Assembly (NCBI GenBank): GCA_041946865.1
Contig: JBHGBF010000061.1
Coordinates: forward strand, 1 to 23,743
Source of the DNA: RPQK01 sp041946865
GTDB lineage: Bacteria; Acidobacteriota; UBA6911; RPQK01
Length of the DNA stretch: 23,743 nt
Reading direction: 5' to 3'
The notes under the pieces are model-generated. The model had not been told where the DNA came from. It did not search any database and worked only from the letters and a program-made list of their open reading frames with translations. This document shows positions 15,378 through 23,600 of the stretch, in pieces (position 1 is the stretch's first letter; the number at the start of each line of letters is the position of its first letter). Position numbers and translations under genes: made by a program.

Positions 15378-16325
15378 ATGATAACGGTCAACGACCTCAG
15401 TGAGCTTCACCGCCCCTTAGCCTATCCGGTTCTCAGTATCGGCGCCTTCGACGGCATACACAGGGGCCATCAGGCGATCATCCGCTTTCTGGTCAATCGG
15501 GCGCGCGAGAAGCACGGAACTGCGATCGTGCTCTCTTTCAGCCCGCATCCGCAAAGGATCATTACGCCAGCCACGGCTCCTCCCCTTCTTCAGTTGCCCG
15601 AACAGAAGGAGAAGATCCTCAGCGAAATGGGAGTCGACGTCCTGGTTCGCTTCCCCTTCAGCCGGGAAATATCCCTTTTGCCGCCCGAGCGGTTTGTCAC
15701 CGAGGTCCTCTTTCACTGGGATCTCCGGGAGATCGTGGTCGGATCGAATTTCCGGTTCGGCCACAAAAGGTCCGGCGACTGCGGGACACTCGCCCAGATC
15801 TGCAGCCAGCGCGGGATTCCCGTGCACGCGATCCAGCCGGTCCACTTCCGGGGAGTCAGAATCAGCAGCACGAGGGTTCGAGGCCTTCTGCTGGAGGGAC
15901 GGGTAGGGCTTGCGCGACGCATGCTGAACCGCCCTTACGAGCTCCGGGGAACAGTCGTGCGCGGCGCCGGAAACGGCGTAGCGCTCGGCTTCCCGACGGC
16001 CAATCTCGAGCCGCAGAACGAGCTGGCCCCGGCCGTCGGTGTGTACGCGGGACGCGCCCATCTCGCCGGGGGAGAACGGCCGTGCGTGATAAACATCGGG
16101 TTTCGTCCCACGCTCTACCAGCGTCCCGAGGGCGTTCCCGTCATTGAAGCCCATCTTCTGGATTTTAGCGGCGACCTTTACGGCACCACAATCAGCCTGG
16201 ATTTCTGTACCAGACTGCGTGCCGAGAGACGGTTTGACTCCCTGGACAGCCTCAAAAAACAAATTGCGAAAGACATCAGCCTCGCCAGAAAATACGTGGC
16301 ACGCGCTTTTCCGGGCAGTAGCTGA
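15378..16325 (+). CDS. ribF: Bifunctional riboflavin kinase / FAD synthetase
   Basis: A 315-residue cytoplasmic enzyme converting riboflavin to FMN and then FAD. The N-terminal nucleotidyltransferase domain (about 1-180) has SIGAFDGIHRGHQ, the GxFDGxHxGH ATP-binding motif, and GSNFRFGHKRSG, then ISSTRVRGLLLEG. The C-terminal kinase domain (about 185-312) has GTVVRGAGNGVALGFPTANL and GVYAGRA. Length is typical. It begins six bases after the preceding stop. A hairpin with arms AGCGGGGAG/CTCCCGCT lies after the stop at 16342-16365, before gatC. Confidence 0.96.
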   Translation: MITVNDLSELHRPLAYPVLSIGAFDGIHRGHQAIIRFLVNRAREKHGTAIVLSFSPHPQRIITPATAPPLLQLPEQKEKILSEMGVDVLVRFPFSREISLLPPERFVTEVLFHWDLREIVVGSNFRFGHKRSGDCGTLAQICSQRGIPVHAIQPVHFRGVRISSTRVRGLLLEGRVGLARRMLNRPYELRGTVVRGAGNGVALGFPTANLEPQNELAPAVGVYAGRAHLAGGERPCVINIGFRPTLYQRPEGVPVIEAHLLDFSGDLYGTTISLDFCTRLRAERRFDSLDSLKKQIAKDISLARKYVARAFPGSS

Positions 16326-16424
16326 TGTCTCCCTGCAAGAGAGCGGGGAGTACGCTGCTCCCGCTCGCGGCTCCGAACCGGATTTTGTGCGCGCGTCACA
16401 GGAAGGAGAGCAGGCAGACTGCTT

Positions 16425-16715
16425 ATGGTTCCAATCGACGAAGTAAAGAGAATTGCCGATCTCGCAAAGCTTAATTACTCTCCGGATGAGCTCGAGCGTT
16501 TCGTGCATGACTTCCAGGAGATCCTCGATTACTTCGAGCACCTGAATTCCGCACCGACGGAAGGGATACATCCGACTTATCACGCACTGGAAGAATTCGC
16601 GGGCACCCCTTTTCGCGCGGACCAGACGCGGCCGTCTCTGGCCTGCACCGACGCCGTGTCCAACGCGCCACAGGAAGTCGAGTGCCAGTTTCGAGTGCCG
16701 AAGGTCATTGAGTAA
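16425..16715 (+). CDS. gatC: Asp-tRNA(Asn)/Glu-tRNA(Gln) amidotransferase subunit C
   Basis: A 96-residue protein of standard GatC length. The helical N-terminus has VKRIADLAKLNYSPDELERFVHDFQEILDYF-type periodicity, and the middle has the conserved GIHPTYHALE, then FRADQTRPSL. The C-terminal extended segment ends FRVPKVIE. GatC wraps and stabilises GatA in the GatCAB complex, which makes Gln-tRNA or Asn-tRNA from mischarged tRNAs. A GGAAGGAG ribosome site lies 14-24 bases before the ATG, which is rather far. The gene is 12 bases before gatA. Confidence 0.95.
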   Translation: MVPIDEVKRIADLAKLNYSPDELERFVHDFQEILDYFEHLNSAPTEGIHPTYHALEEFAGTPFRADQTRPSLACTDAVSNAPQEVECQFRVPKVIE

Positions 16716-16727
16716 GATACCAAGAGA

Positions 16728-18194
16728 ATGCCAGAGGTCAATCAACTCTCCATCAAGCAGCTTCATAACGGTCTGAAACGCAGAGAGTTTTCGGTGAGGG
16801 AGATTGCCGGTGCTTTCCTGAGCTGCATCAGCCGGGTCGACGGCCAGGTGCGTGCCTTTACCAACGTCGAGCCGGAAAGGGTCCTGAAGCAGGCGGACGA
16901 GCTGGATCAGAAGTTGAGAACCGGCGAGCAGGGCATGGGATTCCTGACCGGCATTCCGCTCGCGCTTAAGGACAATATTGTCACGCAAGGCACCCGGACC
17001 ACGGCCGGCTCAAGGATTCTCGAGGATTATGTCCCGCCTTACAGCGCCACGGTTGTGAACCGGCTCCGTCAAGCGGGGGCTCTCATCCTTGGGAAAACCA
17101 ACTGCGACGAGTTTGCGATGGGCTCGAGCACTGAGAACTCAGCTTATTTCCCGACACGCAACCCTTGGGACCTGGAGCGTGTTCCCGGCGGGTCAAGCGG
17201 TGGATCGGCCGCCGCGGTCGCGGCAGCGGAAGCGCCAGCCGCACTCGGGAGCGATACGGGGGGCTCGATTCGCCAGCCGGCCGCTTTCTGCGGTGTGGTG
17301 GGCCTCAAACCGACCTATGGGCGGGTTTCGCGCTATGGGCTGATTGCGTTCGCCTCGTCCCTCGATCAGATCGGACCCATTGCAGGAACGACCGCCGACA
17401 CGGCGATGGTGCTTCAGGCGATTGCCGGCCACGATGCGAGTGATTCGACATCAGCTTCCCGCGCCGTAGACAACTACCTCGTCGAGATTGGCCGGGACAT
17501 CAAAGGACTTCGCCTCGGGATACCGAAAGAATGGTTCAGCTCGGGCCTGGACCCCAAGGTGGAGTCCTCCGTACGCGCAGCAATCAGCCACCTCGAGAAA
17601 CTGGGCTGCTCAGTTGTAGAAGTTTCGCTGCCGAACACCGAATACGCGATTGGCGCCTACTACATCCTCGCGCCCGCCGAAGCCAGCTCAAACCTGGCCC
17701 GTTACGACGCGGTCAAGTACGGTTACCGGTCCCCGAATCCCAAGGACTTGGAAGACATGTACAAACGATCGCGCAGCGAGGGCTTCGGCGAAGAGGTCAA
17801 GCGGCGCATCATGATCGGCACCTACGTGCTGAGCTCGGGCTACTATGACGCGTATTTCCTGAAGGCGAGTAAGGTCAGAACGCTTATCGCGCAGGACTAC
17901 TCGGCTGCATTTCGGGAAGTTGACCTGCTGGTTGGCCCGACCACCCCGTCGCTCCCTTTCAAACTGGGCGAAAAGACCGGGGATCCGCTGGAGATGTACC
18001 TGTCGGATGTGTATACGGTGACGGCAAATCTGGCTGGGATTCCCGCCTTGTCCTTACCCTGCGCGATTACCGAAGAGAATCTGCCCGTCGGGCTCCAGAT
18101 CCTCGGCCCTCACTTTCAGGAAGGTTTGCTCCTGCGCGTGGCGCATGCCCTTGAGCAGGAACTGGGGCTGCAGAGGCCGGTATTACCGAGGTGA
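16728..18194 (+). CDS. gatA: Asp-tRNA(Asn)/Glu-tRNA(Gln) amidotransferase subunit A
   Basis: A 488-residue amidase-signature enzyme that frees ammonia from glutamine for GatB. The catalytic triad is K81 (IPLALKDN), cis-Ser S156 (PGGSSGGS) and nucleophile S180 (GSDTGGSIRQPAAFCG), with the same spacing as in the S. aureus enzyme. ASSTEN-type and LKPTYGRVSRYG motifs are conserved. gatB, the kinase and tRNA-binding subunit, is not in the window, so it must be encoded elsewhere. It is the last gene of the plus-strand series and converges on argB. Confidence 0.97.
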   Translation: MPEVNQLSIKQLHNGLKRREFSVREIAGAFLSCISRVDGQVRAFTNVEPERVLKQADELDQKLRTGEQGMGFLTGIPLALKDNIVTQGTRTTAGSRILEDYVPPYSATVVNRLRQAGALILGKTNCDEFAMGSSTENSAYFPTRNPWDLERVPGGSSGGSAAAVAAAEAPAALGSDTGGSIRQPAAFCGVVGLKPTYGRVSRYGLIAFASSLDQIGPIAGTTADTAMVLQAIAGHDASDSTSASRAVDNYLVEIGRDIKGLRLGIPKEWFSSGLDPKVESSVRAAISHLEKLGCSVVEVSLPNTEYAIGAYYILAPAEASSNLARYDAVKYGYRSPNPKDLEDMYKRSRSEGFGEEVKRRIMIGTYVLSSGYYDAYFLKASKVRTLIAQDYSAAFREVDLLVGPTTPSLPFKLGEKTGDPLEMYLSDVYTVTANLAGIPALSLPCAITEENLPVGLQILGPHFQEGLLLRVAHALEQELGLQRPVLPR

Positions 18195-18249
18195 GGGAGC
18201 CTGGATTGCCAGGCCCTGTCAGCGTTATGAGTTCAGAATTGCCTGATTC

Positions 18250-19065
18250 TCACGACGCTGTCAGGCTCGTCCCCGCATCTTTCTCAATCGCCTGCAGAAG
18301 TGCATCCGGCTGCGTACCGCTGACCACCTGAAAGGTGATGACTCCATGCTCGAGCGCTTTAAGCGCGGTTTCAACTTTCGGAATCATTCCTTCGGTGAAC
18401 GCTCCGTTTTGCAGGTACTGGCGCGCTTGTGCGGCGCTCAGCCGGGAGAGGAGAGTCGACCGGTCCTTCAGATCCAGGTAAATGCCATCGACGTCGGAGA
18501 CGGAAATCAGGCGGTCAGCAGCGAAAGCGATGGCCAGCTCGGTAGCCAGGGTGTCGGCGTTGATGTTCAGAACCTGCCCTGATTCATCGGCACAAAGGCT
18601 GCAAATTACAGGAAGGTAAGGCGCCTCCACGAGCCGGCGGAGCGCTTCACGTCTCACTTCCCGAATCTCTCCCACGAAGCCGAAATCGATCTCCCGTGAA
18701 ACTCCGCCCGGGCCGGTGATCTGCAGCGGCGGCCGTCTGGCGCTCTTCGTGATCAACGCGTCGTACGCCGTCAGCCCGAGCGCGGGGATCCCCTTGCTGA
18801 CCAGCAGCGCAACCAGCTCTCGGTTGACTGCTGAGAAGACCATGGTGGCTGCTTCGAGCGTCCGTTCATCGGTCACGCGCCGGCCCTGGTATTGAACGAC
18901 CGGGAGGCCAAGCCGCTTGGAGAGATCGGTCAGCTGCTTGCCGGCCCCGTGGACCAACAGGAGGCGATGGCCCGCCGTCCAGAGAGCATCGATTTGACGA
19001 GCCAGATTCAGCCGAAGGGCGCTCTGCTCCAGGACCTTACCGCTCAGCTTGATCACCAGTTTCAT
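18250..19065 (-). CDS. argB: Acetylglutamate kinase
   Basis: A 271-residue enzyme that phosphorylates N-acetylglutamate, the second step to arginine. Motifs are LVIKLSGK (residues 3-10), LVHGAGKQL, GRRVTDERTLE, NINADTLATELA, and the C-terminal GMIPKVETALKAL. It starts directly with the first beta strand and lacks the N-terminal helix that carries arginine inhibition in hexameric family members. It is therefore probably the arginine-insensitive, E. coli-like form (inference). It overlaps argD by four bases (ATGA). A LysZ role is possible in principle, but no LysW carrier gene is seen. Confidence 0.93.
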   Translation of the reverse strand: MKLVIKLSGKVLEQSALRLNLARQIDALWTAGHRLLLVHGAGKQLTDLSKRLGLPVVQYQGRRVTDERTLEAATMVFSAVNRELVALLVSKGIPALGLTAYDALITKSARRPPLQITGPGGVSREIDFGFVGEIREVRREALRRLVEAPYLPVICSLCADESGQVLNINADTLATELAIAFAADRLISVSDVDGIYLDLKDRSTLLSRLSAAQARQYLQNGAFTEGMIPKVETALKALEHGVITFQVVSGTQPDALLQAIEKDAGTSLTAS

Positions 19066-20240
19066 AGGGAGGCGAGAGTCGTGATGAATGAATCGATTTC
19101 CGCTTCAGTGATGATCAGAGGCGGCATGAGACGCAGAATGGACGGGTCATCCGAAGTCCCGGTCAAAATGCCTCTTGCCTGGAGCTCGCGCTGCACGCTC
19201 TTTGCGCTCGCCCAGCGTCCGGAAAAGCGAACGCCCAGAAGCAAGCCGGCGCCGCGCACCTCTTCCACAATGGGCAATCTTGAAAGCCGCTCCTGAATGG
19301 ATTTCGAAACCCGGCGCACGTTGGCCAGGACGTCTTCCTCCCGGATGAGATCAAGAGTCGCCTCAATGCAGGCACAGGCAAGCGGTCCGCCGCCGAAAGT
19401 GGTCCCGAGATCGCCGCTCCTCACCTCGCGCGCCATTGCTTCGGTCAGCAAAAGGGCGCTCGCCGGGAACCCGGAGCCGATTCCCTTCGCCAGGGTGACC
19501 ATGTCCGGATAAACCTGGTTGATCCCGGAATAAAGGAACCGGCCGGTTCTTCCAATCCCGACCTGCACCTCGTCGAAGATCAACAGCGCCTGGTGGCTGC
19601 GGCACGCCTGGCTCATTTCGACCAGCAATTCGCCCGGAATCACATTGATGCCGCCAAGACTCTGAATCGGCTCGACCAGCAAAGCAGCCGTTTTGTCAGA
19701 AACCGCTTGTCCCGCATCCTTCGCGGAGACAATCCGATGGCCGGGAACCGGCGTATTCAGGTACGCGGAGTACTTGGCGATCCCCGTTGCCGACAAACTG
19801 CCGTAGGTCCTGCCATGAAACGAACCCTCGAGCGAAATCACTTCGGTTCGTCCGGTCAAAGCCCGGGCCAGCTTGATCGCATTCTCGTTAGCTTCACTTC
19901 CTGAATTCGCCAAAAAAGCCTGGTGATACGGAGCGCCGGCCGCCTCGACCAGCTTGCGGACGGCACGCGAACGGACACTGCTATACACCACGTTGGAATA
20001 GAAGATGAGTTGGGCCGCTTGTTCCTGAATCGCGCGGACGATCTTCGGGTGGCAGTGTCCCGTCACCACCACCGCATGTCCGCCATAAAGGTCGAGGTAT
20101 CGTTTTCCGTCGGAAGCAAAGACGTAGCAACCTTCTCCCCGCTCCAGGGAAATGGGCCATTTGGCATACGTCTTCAGCTGGTACCGATCTTCATCCGCCC
20201 AGGTATTCATGTCGATTTCGGTTTCCTGAGTTTCCTGCAT
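19062..20240 (-). CDS. argD: Acetylornithine aminotransferase
   Basis: A 392-residue class III PLP aminotransferase that makes N-acetylornithine from the semialdehyde, the fourth step to arginine. Motifs are FLDLYGG-type (YLDLYGGHAV), NSGSEANENAIKLAR, SFHGRTYGSLSATG, LLIFDEVQ with the PLP-pyridine aspartate (D223), and TLAKGIGSGFP with the PLP lysine (K252). The start at 20240 is chosen because GAGGA lies six bases upstream; ten further in-frame codons upstream lack a ribosome site. A 125-base gap separates it from argC, while argB overlaps its stop. Confidence 0.94.
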   Translation of the reverse strand: MQETQETEIDMNTWADEDRYQLKTYAKWPISLERGEGCYVFASDGKRYLDLYGGHAVVVTGHCHPKIVRAIQEQAAQLIFYSNVVYSSVRSRAVRKLVEAAGAPYHQAFLANSGSEANENAIKLARALTGRTEVISLEGSFHGRTYGSLSATGIAKYSAYLNTPVPGHRIVSAKDAGQAVSDKTAALLVEPIQSLGGINVIPGELLVEMSQACRSHQALLIFDEVQVGIGRTGRFLYSGINQVYPDMVTLAKGIGSGFPASALLLTEAMAREVRSGDLGTTFGGGPLACACIEATLDLIREEDVLANVRRVSKSIQERLSRLPIVEEVRGAGLLLGVRFSGRWASAKSVQRELQARGILTGTSDDPSILRLMPPLIITEAEIDSFITTLASL

Positions 20241-20365
20241 GTTAATTCCTCGTGCTCGCAAACGGGCCACAGAAAAAGGGTGGAGGATGCGCCTCTCGAC
20301 CCGCTCGTTCGAGGACCTTTCTGAAGACCCTCACTGCGTGCACGGCTCCGTAAGTACCGAAGCCC

Positions 20366-21400
20366 TCACGGGTGCACCGGCGCCAGGTCGAGAGCCGTCT
20401 CCTCCGGGAAGCCGAGCAAAAGGTTCAGGTTCTGTACGGCCTGGCCGGCGGCGCCCTTCTGGAGATTATCAAGCACCGACCAGACAATCAGGTGAGCCCC
20501 GTCGCTGGCGGCCCCGATATCCGTGTAATTCGAGTGGCGGACGTAGCTTACATCCGGTTTGTCCGCTACCCAGCGGATAAATGGCTCCGAGCCGTAATAG
20601 TCCTGATAAAGCCGGCGGATCATCTCGCTGTCCGCCGGACGGTTCAGTTCCATGTAATGGCTGGCGAAAATTCCGCGAACAAAAGGCGCCGAATAGGTCT
20701 GGAACACCAGCCGATTCTCACAGGCATCCTGGCGGTTTCCGACAGGCAAATTCAGCGCCTGAAGGATCTCCGGCAGATGCTGATGGCGAAACGGTTTGTA
20801 GGGAAACAGGCTGTTCGCGCGCCGCGGATGATGAGTCCCCGCAGTGGGCGAATTGCCGGCGCCCGAGGAACCTGTCTTAGCATCTACGAAAATCGGACCT
20901 TTGACCCAGCCTTCCCGAACGAGGGGATAGAGAGCCAGGATCGTGGCGGTCGCAAAACAGCCGGGGTTGGAAACGTAGCGCGCCCCCCGAATCTTCTCGC
21001 GATTGATTTCCGGCAGCCCGTAGACAAAATACTTCTGCACGTCGGGCCTTTCCATCGGGATGCCGTAGTACTCCTCGAAAACTGCCGGATCGTCGATGCG
21101 AAAGTCCCCGCTCAGGTCAATGACCGCCAGCTCTTTCGGCAACCCCGGAACGATCTTCATCGCCTGCCCGTGAGGAAGGGCGAGGAAGAGCAGATCCAAG
21201 TCCACGGCAGGCAAGCTTTCGACCGCCGAGAATCTGAGATCGAGAAGGCCTCGCAGATGCGGGTAGACTTCGGCGACGCTCTTCGTCACATGCTGCTGGG
21301 ACGAGAGCCAGACGATTTCAGCGTGCGGATGCCTGAGCAGGATGTGGATCAGTTCCGCGCCGCCATAGCCCGACCCGCCGGCTACGCCGACTTTAACCAT
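20366..21400 (-). CDS. argC: N-acetyl-gamma-glutamyl-phosphate reductase
   Basis: A 344-residue NADPH-dependent dehydrogenase, the third step to arginine. The N-terminal nucleotide-binding loop is VGVAGGSGYGGAEL, the catalytic cysteine is in YVSNPGCFATA, and the histidine region follows in the C-terminal half (GTHHPRRAN). The start at 21400 puts the glycine-rich loop right at the N-terminus, as is usual; an upstream GTG at 21430 lies inside the preceding gene. It overlaps the 3' end of the P-loop gene by 19 bases, so the two are translationally linked. Confidence 0.95.
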   Translation of the reverse strand: MVKVGVAGGSGYGGAELIHILLRHPHAEIVWLSSQQHVTKSVAEVYPHLRGLLDLRFSAVESLPAVDLDLLFLALPHGQAMKIVPGLPKELAVIDLSGDFRIDDPAVFEEYYGIPMERPDVQKYFVYGLPEINREKIRGARYVSNPGCFATATILALYPLVREGWVKGPIFVDAKTGSSGAGNSPTAGTHHPRRANSLFPYKPFRHQHLPEILQALNLPVGNRQDACENRLVFQTYSAPFVRGIFASHYMELNRPADSEMIRRLYQDYYGSEPFIRWVADKPDVSYVRHSNYTDIGAASDGAHLIVWSVLDNLQKGAAGQAVQNLNLLLGFPEETALDLAPVHP

Positions 21401-22485
21401 GGCATCAATGACTCCAGCAGGAAGGTGCACATCTTGCCGGCACTGTCAAAGGCGTTGGCAGCCGGGATCCCGAAATGGTCTTCAATGTAGCGGATCCCTT
21501 CTCCGCTGTCGGTGACCGGGCCTGAAATGAGAGCCGGACGGCGCGCGTGCGGAACCGAGCTGTGTTTGCCCATCCACTCGACAGCGCCCCAGACCCCCAT
21601 CAGGTCGTTCGCGCACAGAATGGAGCAAAGGGAAGTCTCCATGAACTCGGTGTTCTCGAAGACAGAGGCCACCTGGTAGCCGCCGAGGATGCCGTCCCCC
21701 ATCTCCAACACGATGAAATCCGGCTTTCCGTCGGCCAGATAATGCACCAGGGAACGGGCTACGGGAACCAGGCTTTCCACCTCGGTCGTGGAGGGGAGGC
21801 CAAAGTCCATGAAGCTCAGCACCTTCCTGGCGCCGGCCTTCTTCATCCCCTGCGTGTCTTGCAGACAAGCCACGCCTGCCACCTTGCCGGCATGCACGGT
21901 GAAGCCCTTCTCCGAAAAAAGGCGCAGGATCTGCTTGCAGACGGTCGTTTTCCCGGCGTTCATGCAAGTGCCCATGACCAGAATAACCGGGACCGACGGC
22001 AGCGGCGCCTCAATCCAAGGCAGGGCCCGGTGCTTGAGATTCAGAGGCCGCCCGTCGCTCGACACGGTCCCCAGGTATTCGACACGCGCAGGCCAGCCCA
22101 GATCACGGTTGAAAGCCGTGCACTCGCCGATCACGCCCCCTTTATTCAGGAGATGTAACAGGGTCCCGGGGCGGAGATAAAGGGGCGGCCTGCCCGAAAA
22201 ACCCCGAAGAGCCTTGCGATTGCCCAGCACTCCCACCAGGATCTGTCCTCTTTCCAGGACAACTTCCTTCACTTCCGTGGTCTCGACCGTCGGATAGGCG
22301 GTGTTCACGTCGCGTACCCGCACCAGAACGACGTCTCCTTCGTCACATTCTCCACCGCAAACCACCGAGAGCGGGGCTTCGAGATTCATCCTCGCCACCG
22401 AAGACGCGTAGAGGTCGGGCACTAAAGGCTCGCCGGCCTCTTCCTGCCGCGTCGCTTTTGTCAAAAAGAATTCCGGTTGTTTCAT
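21382..22485 (-). CDS. Unknown two-domain P-loop NTPase heading the arginine operon
   Basis: A 367-residue soluble protein that I do not recognise as a named gene. Residues about 35-155 form a strand-rich domain with GDVVLVRVRDVNTAYPTVE, GVLGNRKALRGFSG and GGVIGECTAFNRDLG. Residues about 163-367 are a P-loop fold with Walker A GTCMNAGKTT (172-181). A conserved-looking KVAGVACLQDTQG follows (201-213), then a Walker-B-like strand PDFIVLEMGDGI (255-266) and CANDLMGVWGAVEW (291-304). The GTxxNxGKT pattern recalls BioD/MobB-type enzymes and DUF1611 proteins, whose member DgcN N-acetylates D-glutamate; homology is not proven. The stop overlaps argC, and the operon promoter lies directly upstream. 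A role in arginine synthesis or its control is therefore likely, but the reaction is unknown. Confidence 0.75.
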   Translation of the reverse strand: MKQPEFFLTKATRQEEAGEPLVPDLYASSVARMNLEAPLSVVCGGECDEGDVVLVRVRDVNTAYPTVETTEVKEVVLERGQILVGVLGNRKALRGFSGRPPLYLRPGTLLHLLNKGGVIGECTAFNRDLGWPARVEYLGTVSSDGRPLNLKHRALPWIEAPLPSVPVILVMGTCMNAGKTTVCKQILRLFSEKGFTVHAGKVAGVACLQDTQGMKKAGARKVLSFMDFGLPSTTEVESLVPVARSLVHYLADGKPDFIVLEMGDGILGGYQVASVFENTEFMETSLCSILCANDLMGVWGAVEWMGKHSSVPHARRPALISGPVTDSGEGIRYIEDHFGIPAANAFDSAGKMCTFLLESLMPWLKSA

Positions 22486-22602
22486 TTCTAAAAGGCTCTC
22501 TCTCCTGTTGCTGTCCTGATATCAAGGAATGCGGGAGATTCCGGCCGCTATGGCGAGCGACGGCGAAATCGAACGGGATGGCGGAAGCTGTGACGCACCG
22601 GT

Positions 22603-22625
22603 TGCATAAAGGATAAATTTATGCA
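22603..22625. promoter_or_regulatory. Perfect 8+8 palindrome over the -10 region (operator candidate 1)
   Basis: TGCATAAA and TTTATGCA are separated by 7 bases. The palindrome covers the -10 region of the minus-strand promoter whose -35 is TTGACA at 22640-22645. This is the usual place for a repressor. The half-site word TGCAT occurs in described ARG boxes of Streptomyces (recalled, not checked), so an ArgR-like regulator is a fair guess. Confidence 0.55.
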
Positions 22626-22645
22626 TCTCCTTTCCGGTGTGTCAA
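22616..22645 (-). promoter_or_regulatory. Promoter of the P-loop-argCDB operon
   Basis: On the minus strand a perfect TTGACA (22645-22640) is followed by CATAAA after 16 bases (22623-22618) or TAAATT after 18 bases (22621-22616), each four of six to TATAAT. The start site would be near 22610, giving a leader of about 125 bases to the ATG at 22485. The AT-rich -10 is embedded in palindrome 22603-22625. Confidence 0.5.
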
Positions 22646-22674
22646 GCGTCTTTCCTTGTTCGACCGCAGAATAC

Positions 22675-22698
22675 TATGCAAGCTCACTGCATATTATA
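22675..22698. promoter_or_regulatory. Second palindrome with the same half-site and an overlapping TATAAT (operator candidate 2)
   Basis: TATGCA (22675-22680) and TGCATA (22688-22693) form an inverted pair with a 7-base spacer, using the same 6-base words as operator 1 in the opposite arrangement. On the minus strand a perfect TATAAT at 22698-22693 overlaps it, possibly a second promoter with a weak -35. The two palindromes are centred about 70 bases apart, compatible with looping or co-operative binding. Confidence 0.45.
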
Positions 22699-22735
22699 CG
22701 AACACTGCGGACGCACTATCAGAAAAAACCGGGGT

Positions 22736-23575
22736 TCAGGGACTCTCGCGCCTGTTGAATAGAGAATAGACTCCGCGCCTGGGAAGGCCCAGGTCCTCGG
22801 CGGCGGTTCGGATCGCGTCGCGCTGGCTGAGGCCTCGTGTCTGCATCAGGCCGGTCACGTAAGCAACCACGTCGACAGGCTCCGTCCCGGATGGCGGCGG
22901 GGCCTCACCGGGTTCAATCACCAGCGTGTACTCTCCCTTGGGCTGTTCGCTCTCAACCTGCCGGAGCACTTCACTTGCCGGTCCGGAGTAGGCGGTTTCG
23001 AAGACCTTGGTCATCTCGCGAATCAGAAACGCGTCCCGGTTACCAAGCTGCCCGATTACGGTGCGCAGGAAAGAGACGAGATCGTGTGGCCCGACGTAGA
23101 AAACCAGGGTTGCAGCCACGGAGGCGGCCTCAGAGAGGAACTCACGCAACGCGGCCGCACGTTTGGGCGGAAAACCGAGGAACAGAAAGCGATCGGTCGG
23201 CAGACCGGACACCGAGAGAGCCGCTGTTACGGCGGAGGGTCCGGGAACGGGCACCACCGCCAGCCCCTCCTGGCGACAAAGAGCCACCAGCCGGTAGCCG
23301 GGGTCCGAAACCAGGGGAGTGCCCGCGTCGGAAACGAGCGCGATTTGTTCGCCTGCCAAAAGACGCCGGAGGATCTCCGGCGCTCGCCTGGTTTCGTTAT
23401 GCTCGTGGTAGCTGATTGCCGGCACGTTGCTTCCGACGTGATTGAGCAGCTTGCGCGTGTGGCGCGTGTCCTCGCATGCCACCAGGTTGACTTCCCGCAG
23501 GATGCGGCTGGCGCGCTCGGTCAGGTCCTCGAGATTTCCGAGAGGAGTGGCGACAACGTACAGAGTCCCAGGCAT
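22736..23575 (-). CDS. rsmI: 16S rRNA (cytidine(1402)-2'-O)-methyltransferase
   Basis: A 279-residue SAM-dependent methyltransferase of the tetrapyrrole-methylase fold. Motifs are LYVVATPLGNLEDLTERA at the N-terminus, ACEDTRHTRKLL, the hallmark SDAGTPLVSDPGYRLV, and VVPVPGPSAVTAAL, then FLGFPPKR. It 2'-O-methylates C1402 in the ribosomal decoding centre. Length is normal. No ribosome site is visible before the ATG, and the region upstream is a palindromic repeat and the contig-end repeat. It lies upstream of, and on the same strand as, the arginine operon, with 250 bases between them. Confidence 0.96.
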   Translation of the reverse strand: MPGTLYVVATPLGNLEDLTERASRILREVNLVACEDTRHTRKLLNHVGSNVPAISYHEHNETRRAPEILRRLLAGEQIALVSDAGTPLVSDPGYRLVALCRQEGLAVVPVPGPSAVTAALSVSGLPTDRFLFLGFPPKRAAALREFLSEAASVAATLVFYVGPHDLVSFLRTVIGQLGNRDAFLIREMTKVFETAYSGPASEVLRQVESEQPKGEYTLVIEPGEAPPPSGTEPVDVVAYVTGLMQTRGLSQRDAIRTAAEDLGLPRRGVYSLFNRRESP

Positions 23576-23600
23576 AAGAAGAACCAGAAAAGAAGCCCGA

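Noticed and set aside
18199..18214. GCCTGG-ATTG-CCAGGC hairpin between gatA and argB as a shared terminator
   Set aside because: It has only a 6-bp stem with no T run on either strand, which is too weak to annotate as a terminator.
18250..21400. LysW-type lysine pathway (LysZ/LysY/LysJ) instead of arginine
   Set aside because: No LysW carrier or LysX ligase gene lies nearby. The protein motifs fit ArgB/ArgC/ArgD at least as well, so arginine is the simpler call.
20372..21490. Long plus-strand open frame opposite argC (also 1951-2865 opposite ppiD and 15417-16988 opposite ribF)
   Set aside because: They are antisense to well-supported genes, have no motifs, and their composition is that of a codon-biased shadow in GC-rich DNA.
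22721..22735. T run after the rsmI stop (minus strand) as an intrinsic terminator
   Set aside because: No stable stem precedes it on the minus strand.
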